A DNA stretch of 64,000 bases from Nocardioides sp. REDSEA-S33_B3 (GTDB lineage Bacteria > Actinomycetota > Actinomycetes > Propionibacteriales > Nocardioidaceae). This document shows, piece by piece, positions 58,420 through 64,000 of the stretch (its first letter is position 1; every line of letters begins with the position of its first letter). Under the pieces are notes generated by a model. The model saw nothing but the letters and a program-made list of their open reading frames with translations. It made no database searches and was not told where the DNA came from. Position numbers and translations under genes: made by a program. The stretch is taken from assembly GCA_001627335.1 (NCBI GenBank), contig LUPK01000059.1, positions 186,001 through 250,000 on the forward strand. Reading direction: 5' to 3'.

Positions 58420-58445
58420 CAGTGATCAGGCAGTCAGGCGTCGAA

Positions 58446-59729
58446 TCAGGGGCGCTCGAGGATGGCGGTCACGCCCTGGCCGCCGGCGGCGCACACGGAG
58501 ATGACGCCCTTGCCGGATCCCTTCTGGGCCAGCAGCTTGGCCAGCACCGGGAGGATCCGGCCGCCGGTCGCGGCGAACGGGTGGCCCGCGGCGAGCGAGG
58601 AGCCGTTGACGTTGAGCTTGGCGCGGTCGATCGAGCCCAGCGGGGCGTCGAGGCCGAGGCGCTCCTTGCAGAACACCGGGTCCTCCCAGGCCGCCAGCGT
58701 GGCGAGCACCTGGGAGGCGAAGGCCTCGTGGATCTCGTAGTAGTCGAAGTCCTGCAGCGACAGGCCGGCACGGGTCAGCATCCGGGCCATGGCGTACGCC
58801 GGAGCCATCAGCAGGCCCTCGCCACCGTGGACGTAGTCGACCGCGGCGGTCTCGTACTCGGTGATGTAGGCCAGGATCGGGAGACCCCGCTCCTTGGCCC
58901 ACTCCTCCGAGGCCAGCAGCACGACGGAGGCACCGTCGGTCAGCGGGGTGGAGTTGGCGGCCGTCATCGTGGCGGCCTCGCCCTTGCCGAAGACCGGCTT
59001 GAGCTTGGAGAGCTTCTCGACCGAGGAGTCCGGCCGCAGGTTGGAGTCACGCTCCAGCCCGCGGAACGGGGTGATCTGGTCGTCGAGGAAGCCGGCGTCG
59101 TACGCCGCGGCGAGCTTCTGGTGCGAGGAGGCGGCCAGCTCGTCCTGCGCCTCGCGGCTGATCTGCCACTCCAGGGCGGTCAGCGCGGCGTGCTCACCCA
59201 TCGACATGCCGGTGCGGGGCTCACCGTTCTGCGGGATGGACAGGCCGATGTCACCGGGACGGATGGCGCCGAGGGCGGCCAGCCGGCCCTTGGTGTCCTT
59301 CGCGGCGTTGACCTTGAGCAGCTTCTTGCGCAGCTTCTCGCTGATGGCGACCGGGGCGTCGGAGGTGGTGTCGGTGCCACCGGCGATGCCGACGTCGATC
59401 TGACCCAGGGCGATCTTGTTGGCGACCTGGATGGCGGCCTGCAGGCCGGTGCCGCAGGCCTGCTGGATGTCGGTGGCGGGGGTCTCGGGCGCCAGCTTGG
59501 AGCCGAGCACCGCCTCGCGGGTCAGGTTGAAGTCGCGGGAGTGCTTGAGCACGGCGCCGGCGACGACCTCGCCCACCGCCTCACCGGCCAGGCCGAAGCG
59601 GTCGACGAGACCGTCGATGGCCGCGGTCAGCATCTCCTGGTTGGAGGCCGTGGCGTAGTGGGTGTTGGAGCGGGCGAAGGGGATCCGGTTGCCGCCGACG
59701 ATGGCGACACGACGAGTCTGGGTCTGCAT
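58446..59729 (-). CDS. acetyl-CoA C-acyltransferase, FadA2-like
   Basis: IQQACGTGLQAAIQVANKIALGQIDVGIAGGTDTTSDAP; C-terminal GHPFAATGGRIL and CAAGGQG thiolase motifs. Confidence 0.9.
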   Translation of the reverse strand: MQTQTRRVAIVGGNRIPFARSNTHYATASNQEMLTAAIDGLVDRFGLAGEAVGEVVAGAVLKHSRDFNLTREAVLGSKLAPETPATDIQQACGTGLQAAIQVANKIALGQIDVGIAGGTDTTSDAPVAISEKLRKKLLKVNAAKDTKGRLAALGAIRPGDIGLSIPQNGEPRTGMSMGEHAALTALEWQISREAQDELAASSHQKLAAAYDAGFLDDQITPFRGLERDSNLRPDSSVEKLSKLKPVFGKGEAATMTAANSTPLTDGASVVLLASEEWAKERGLPILAYITEYETAAVDYVHGGEGLLMAPAYAMARMLTRAGLSLQDFDYYEIHEAFASQVLATLAAWEDPVFCKERLGLDAPLGSIDRAKLNVNGSSLAAGHPFAATGGRILPVLAKLLAQKGSGKGVISVCAAGGQGVTAILERP

Positions 59730-59900
59730 GCCCCCATCCTTGCGCCGAAGCCGCTCGCGGAGAAGGCTGTGAGTGGCACGTCACGAAATGTGGACACTGA
59801 GTTACACGTTTAGTTACATGCTCGTGGCCACCCGAGCCACCGCTGCCGAGCCCGGCAGCACCCGCGTCAGCAGTCGACCCGTCGGAGGAACCGCGCGCCC

Positions 59901-61235
59901 ATGAGCGACAAGTACCAGAGCTTCACCCAGTCCCCGCTGGGCAAGATCCTCGTCAAGAACCTCGGGCTCCCCGCCCCCACCCCGCTCGAGCGCTACACCG
60001 CCGGCGACCCGCTGGTCGACGGCACCGTCGTCGTGGGCGGCACCGGCCGCCTCGTGGAGTCGCTGCCGGGCCTGCTCGACACCGTCGGCATCGCCAGCAC
60101 CGTCGTCACCGAGGACGACCAGTTGTACAAGGGCCTGGTCTTCGACGCCACCGGTCTCACCAACGCCGACCAGCTCGTCGCCCTCCAGCAGTTCTTCACC
60201 CCGCTGATGCGCAGCCTGGCCTCGTGCCCGCGCGTCGTGGTCATCGGCACCCCGCCGGAGCAGTGCAGCGGCTCCGAGCGCGTCGCCCAGCGCGCGCTCG
60301 AGGGCTTCACCCGCAGCCTCGGCAAGGAGATCGGCCGCGGCGGCACCTCGCAGCTCGTCTACGTCGCCGAGGGCGCCGAGGGCGCGGCCACCAGCACCCT
60401 GGCCTTCCTGCTCTCCCCCAAGTCCGCCTACGTCTCGGGCCAGGTCGTGCGCATCGGCGCCACCGGTACGACGAAGGCCGCTGCGGTCGCCGACTGGCAG
60501 CAGCCGCTGGCCGGCAAGGTCGCCCTGGTGACCGGCGCCAGCCGCGGCATCGGTGAGCAGATCGCCCGCGTCCTGCACCGTGACGGCGCCACCGTCGTGG
60601 GCGTCGACGTGCCGCAGGCCGCCAACGAGCTGCAGTCGCTGATGAAGGAGCTCGACGGCGACTGGCTGACCCTCGACATCACGGCCAAGGACGCCCCGCA
60701 GCGCATCGCGCACCACCTGTCCACCAAGCACGGCGGGGTCGACGTGGTCGTCCACAACGCCGGCATCACCCGCGACAAGAAGCTCGCCAACATGAGCGAG
60801 GACCGCTGGGAGTCGGTGATCGCGGTCAACCTCACCGCGCCGGAGAGGATCACCCGCGAGCTGCTGGACCAGAAGGTCGTCAACAAGGGCGGCTCCATCG
60901 TCGGCGTCGCGAGCATCGCCGGCATCGCGGGCAACGTCGGCCAGACCAACTACGCCGCCTCCAAGGCCGGCGTGATCGGCTTCGTCGACTCCCTCAAGGA
61001 CGAGCTGAAGGACGGCATCACCGTCAACGCCGTCGCCCCGGGCTTCATCATCACCGCGATGACCGCGGCGGTCCCGCTGGCCACCCGCGAGGTCGGCCAG
61101 CGCCTCAACGCCATGTCCCAGGGCGGCCTGCCCGTCGACGTCGCCGAGACCATCGCCTGGTTCGCCTCCCCCGGCTCCACCGCCGTCAACGGCAACGTGG
61201 TGCGGGTCTGCGGCCAGATGATGCTGGGTGCCTGA
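59901..61235 (+). CDS. fabG4: high-molecular-weight 3-oxoacyl-reductase, FabG4-like
   Basis: 444 aa; two-domain; C-terminal SDR TGASRGIGEQIARVL, NAGITRDKKLANM, NYAASKAGVIGFVD; neighbours match Rv0241c-Rv0243 order. Confidence 0.87.
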   Translation: MSDKYQSFTQSPLGKILVKNLGLPAPTPLERYTAGDPLVDGTVVVGGTGRLVESLPGLLDTVGIASTVVTEDDQLYKGLVFDATGLTNADQLVALQQFFTPLMRSLASCPRVVVIGTPPEQCSGSERVAQRALEGFTRSLGKEIGRGGTSQLVYVAEGAEGAATSTLAFLLSPKSAYVSGQVVRIGATGTTKAAAVADWQQPLAGKVALVTGASRGIGEQIARVLHRDGATVVGVDVPQAANELQSLMKELDGDWLTLDITAKDAPQRIAHHLSTKHGGVDVVVHNAGITRDKKLANMSEDRWESVIAVNLTAPERITRELLDQKVVNKGGSIVGVASIAGIAGNVGQTNYAASKAGVIGFVDSLKDELKDGITVNAVAPGFIITAMTAAVPLATREVGQRLNAMSQGGLPVDVAETIAWFASPGSTAVNGNVVRVCGQMMLGA

Positions 61236-61236
61236 G

Positions 61237-62124
61237 ATGGCCGACGCCTCGCAGAGCACCACCCACGACGGCTCCGCCGGTCTCGGCACGCTGCTGCGCG
61301 CGGCGCTGCCGAGCATCCCGGTGGTCGGCTCGCTCCCCGGCGTGCGCAAGGCGTCGGCCGACGACTTCGGCGGCCTGTCCTACGACCGGCCGCCGGTCAC
61401 GGTCGACGGCGAGCACGTCCGCGCGTACGCCGAGGTCTGCGGCTTCCCGCACAAGGACACCGTGCCGCTGACCTACCCGCACATGCTGGCCTTCGGCCTC
61501 CACATGGCGATCATGACCGACCCGGCGTTCCCGGCCCCGGCCATCGGCACGGTGCACCTGGAGAACTCCGTCACCCGCTACCGGCAGATCAGCATCGGCG
61601 ACACCCTGCAGGTCTCTGCGAGCGTGTCCCCGTCACGTCCCCACGCCAAGGGCAAGGTCTTCGACTTCACCACTGCGATCGCCGACGCCGACGGCACCCC
61701 GGTCTGGGAGAGCACCAGCTCCTACCTGCGGCGCGGCAAGGGCGACTCCGACGCCCCGGCCGGCCTCGAGATCCCGACCACGCCGTCCAACGGCGTCGTC
61801 TGGAAGCTCCCGGCCGACCTGGGCCGTCAGTACGCCGCGGTCTCCGGCGACCACAACCCGATCCATCTGTACCCCGTCACCGCGAAGGCACTGGGCTTCC
61901 CGCGCCAGATCGCGCACGGCATGTGGAGCCTGGCCCGGTGCGTGGCGGCACTGGAGAACCGTCTGCCCGAGGCCGTCACCGTCGACTGCGCGTTCAAGAA
62001 GCCGATCCTGCTGCCCGGCAAGGTCGCCTTCGGCTCCGAGCGGTACGACGACGGCTACCTGTTCTCCCTCACCGACCCGCGCTCGTCGGCCCCGCACCTC
62101 GTGGGGCGCGCGGCCGCGCACTGA
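61237..62124 (+). CDS. MaoC-like dehydratase, HtdX-like
   Basis: YAAVSGDHNPIHLYPVTAKALGFPRQIAHGMWSLARCVAAL hot-dog hydratase motif. Confidence 0.87.
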   Translation: MADASQSTTHDGSAGLGTLLRAALPSIPVVGSLPGVRKASADDFGGLSYDRPPVTVDGEHVRAYAEVCGFPHKDTVPLTYPHMLAFGLHMAIMTDPAFPAPAIGTVHLENSVTRYRQISIGDTLQVSASVSPSRPHAKGKVFDFTTAIADADGTPVWESTSSYLRRGKGDSDAPAGLEIPTTPSNGVVWKLPADLGRQYAAVSGDHNPIHLYPVTAKALGFPRQIAHGMWSLARCVAALENRLPEAVTVDCAFKKPILLPGKVAFGSERYDDGYLFSLTDPRSSAPHLVGRAAAH

Positions 62125-62153
62125 CGGTCGGCGCAGGTCTCGGCCGACCGTGC

Positions 62154-63362
62154 TCAGCGCGGTCGGCCGAACCGCCGCGCGGCGGTGGTCTCCCGGGCGG
62201 CGGTCGCCGAGGCGGCCCGTCGCTCCGAGAACGTCGCCGTGGCCGGTGTCCACACGCCGACCTCGGTCGTGGCGTTGCCGTCCCAGTCACCGGCGACCGG
62301 CAGGTCCCCCGGTTGGCCGAACTGCACCTGCGCGGTCCACACCAGGCCGTCGGCGTCCTCGCGTCGCAGCGTGAAGGTGGCCGTGCTCTGGTCGAAGACG
62401 CCGAGGTCGGTGCGACCGTCACCGTCCCAGTCGCCGGTCACCGGGATGTCCCCGGCGTCACCGAGCACGACCGAACGCAGCGAGCCGTCGGCTCCGCGCA
62501 ACCGCCACGTCCCGGTCGCGGGCGTCCGGACACCGACCTCCCACAGGCCGTCGCCGTCCCAGTCGCCGGCCACCGGCTGGTCCGAAGCGCTGCCCAGCGG
62601 CACGTGGCTGGTGGATCTCTTGCCCACGCGCAGCGTGAAGACACCGGTGTCGGGTGTCCAGACCCCGAGGTTGGCCTTGCCGTTGCCGTCCCAGTCGCCG
62701 AGCACCGGCTCGTCCGACGCGGTCCCCAGACGCATCCTCTTGGGCGCCTTGCCGGCCCGCTGGACGAGGAACTGCGAGCGCTTGGCCCGCCGGTAGACCA
62801 CGAGCTCGGCGGCGGGCTTGCCGATCATGTTCGCCGCCATCGGCACGTCGACGCAGTTGGCCGAGCGCTGGGTGGAGCCGTAGACGAACGCGGCACCGTC
62901 GAACCACGCCTCGACGTCCTTGCGGTCCAGGCGCTGCTCGTAGTGCAGGTGCGGGCCGGTGGAGTTGCCCGTCGAGCCGACCGTGCCGAGCTGGGCGGCC
63001 TGGTCGACGTGCTGACCCTCGACGACGTGCACCTCGTCGAGGTGGGCGTAGACGGTGGACTCGCCGTCGCCGTGATCGAGCACCACGTGGTGGCCGTAGC
63101 CCTTGTTCGAGGACGCCTCGGCGGTCGTCACCACACCGGGCGCGGAGGCCACCACCGGGTCACCGTCGTCGTCGGCGCGGTTCCAGTCGATGGAGCGCGG
63201 GCTCGGGCTGTGGCCCGAACGCGTGGTGCCCTTCCACTCCTGCCCGCAGGGGAAGGGCATCTGGTGGTCGGTGACCGGCTGCGCCCACGCCCCGGCAGGG
63301 AGACCGACCAGCACCACCGCGCCGACCAACGTGCCCGCACCCACCGTCCGCAGCCGCGCCAC
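62154..63362 (-). CDS. M23 family metallopeptidase with C-terminal VCBS/FG-GAP-like repeats
   Basis: M23: DHGDGESTVYAHLDEVHVVEGQHVDQAAQLGTVGSTGNSTGPHLHYE; repeats PVxGDWDGDGxxxxGVxxPxxxxFxLR about 4 copies. Confidence 0.85.
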   Translation of the reverse strand: MARLRTVGAGTLVGAVVLVGLPAGAWAQPVTDHQMPFPCGQEWKGTTRSGHSPSPRSIDWNRADDDGDPVVASAPGVVTTAEASSNKGYGHHVVLDHGDGESTVYAHLDEVHVVEGQHVDQAAQLGTVGSTGNSTGPHLHYEQRLDRKDVEAWFDGAAFVYGSTQRSANCVDVPMAANMIGKPAAELVVYRRAKRSQFLVQRAGKAPKRMRLGTASDEPVLGDWDGNGKANLGVWTPDTGVFTLRVGKRSTSHVPLGSASDQPVAGDWDGDGLWEVGVRTPATGTWRLRGADGSLRSVVLGDAGDIPVTGDWDGDGRTDLGVFDQSTATFTLRREDADGLVWTAQVQFGQPGDLPVAGDWDGNATTEVGVWTPATATFSERRAASATAARETTAARRFGRPR

Positions 63363-63483
63363 GGGTCCTCCTGTCGACAGGGGCGGACCCGGTCACACCC
63401 ACCTCAGGAGGGCACAGCCGCCACTTTCGTCACAAAAGTAACGACATGTCGGCGTGTTTGTCACGAATTACATGCTTGTTGTG

Positions 63484-64000
63484 CTATCCGCGTGGCCTGA
63501 TCAGGCCCTCCTGGGCCACCGTGGCGACCAGCGTCCCGTCCTCGGTGAAGACCCGCCCGATCGCCAGACCGCGAGCCGACTGCGCCGACGGCGACCACTG
63601 GTCGTAGAGCCACCAGCGGTCGGCGCGGAAGGGGCGGTGGAACCAGATGGTGTGGTCCAGCGAGGCCATCTGGGTCTTGTGCGGGCTGACCGGGTGCGCC
63701 GCGAGCGTCGCCCCGAGCAGCGAGACGTCGGAGGCGAAGGTGAAGGCCGCGACGTGGGTGACCGGGTCGTCGCCGAGGTCGCCGTTGACCTTCGCCCACA
63801 TCCGCGCGCGGGAGGGGTGGACCGGATCCGGCTCGAGGCCGTGCTTGGAGTTGCCGACCCAGCGGACGTCGAGGGCGGCCCACTCGCGTCCCAGCGCCTC
63901 GGCGTCGCTGTTGCCGCGCACGCTCATCAGCTCGACGAGGTCCAGGCCCTCGGCGGGCGGGATGACGTCCGGCATCGCGTCCTGGTGGCTGAAGCCCTCC
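63484..64000 (-). CDS. acyl-CoA thioesterase II (TesB-like), 5' end beyond window
   Basis: SLDHTIWFHRPFRADRWWLYDQWSPSAQSARGLAIGRVFTEDGTLVATVAQEGLIR, TesB C-terminal hot-dog. Confidence 0.88.
   Translation of the reverse strand, partial: EGFSHQDAMPDVIPPAEGLDLVELMSVRGNSDAEALGREWAALDVRWVGNSKHGLEPDPVHPSRARMWAKVNGDLGDDPVTHVAAFTFASDVSLLGATLAAHPVSPHKTQMASLDHTIWFHRPFRADRWWLYDQWSPSAQSARGLAIGRVFTEDGTLVATVAQEGLIRPRG

Overview
High-GC actinobacterial chromosome segment, most like Nocardioides or a relative (my inference from protein style and synteny). It is dominated by a sterol/steroid uptake and catabolism locus. Recognised parts are a KstR-type TetR regulator (20199-20822 +), a complete mce4-type sterol import operon (35865 down to 25669, minus strand), an Ltp2/ChsH1/ChsH2/ChsE side-chain-degradation operon (9961 down to 5259, minus strand), and a FadE34/ChsE3-like acyl-CoA dehydrogenase. 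Also present are an Hsd4A-like SDR with an FdxD-like ferredoxin and ferredoxin reductase, SCP2 and WS/DGAT proteins, and a fadA2-fabG4-htdX-like block. Reading intergenic DNA by eye gave seven 14-bp sites matching or nearly matching the KstR consensus TNNAACNNGTTNNA. Some sit in front of genes not usually discussed with sterol catabolism: a GT4/methyltransferase/toroid cluster, a molybdopterin oxidoreductase, and a WS/DGAT-lipase pair. Notable oddities: a single-ORF ChsE1-ChsE2-like fusion paired with a split ChsH2; single-base frameshifts in both mce4D and mce4E; a truncated SDR fused in frame to a phospholipase-D-like synthase; and a palindromic repeat with three copies, at the 3' ends of a UvrA-like gene and an ATP-dependent ligase gene. 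I saw no rRNA, tRNA, CRISPR array, transposase or prophage. All family calls come from motif and sequence recognition; no searches were run.
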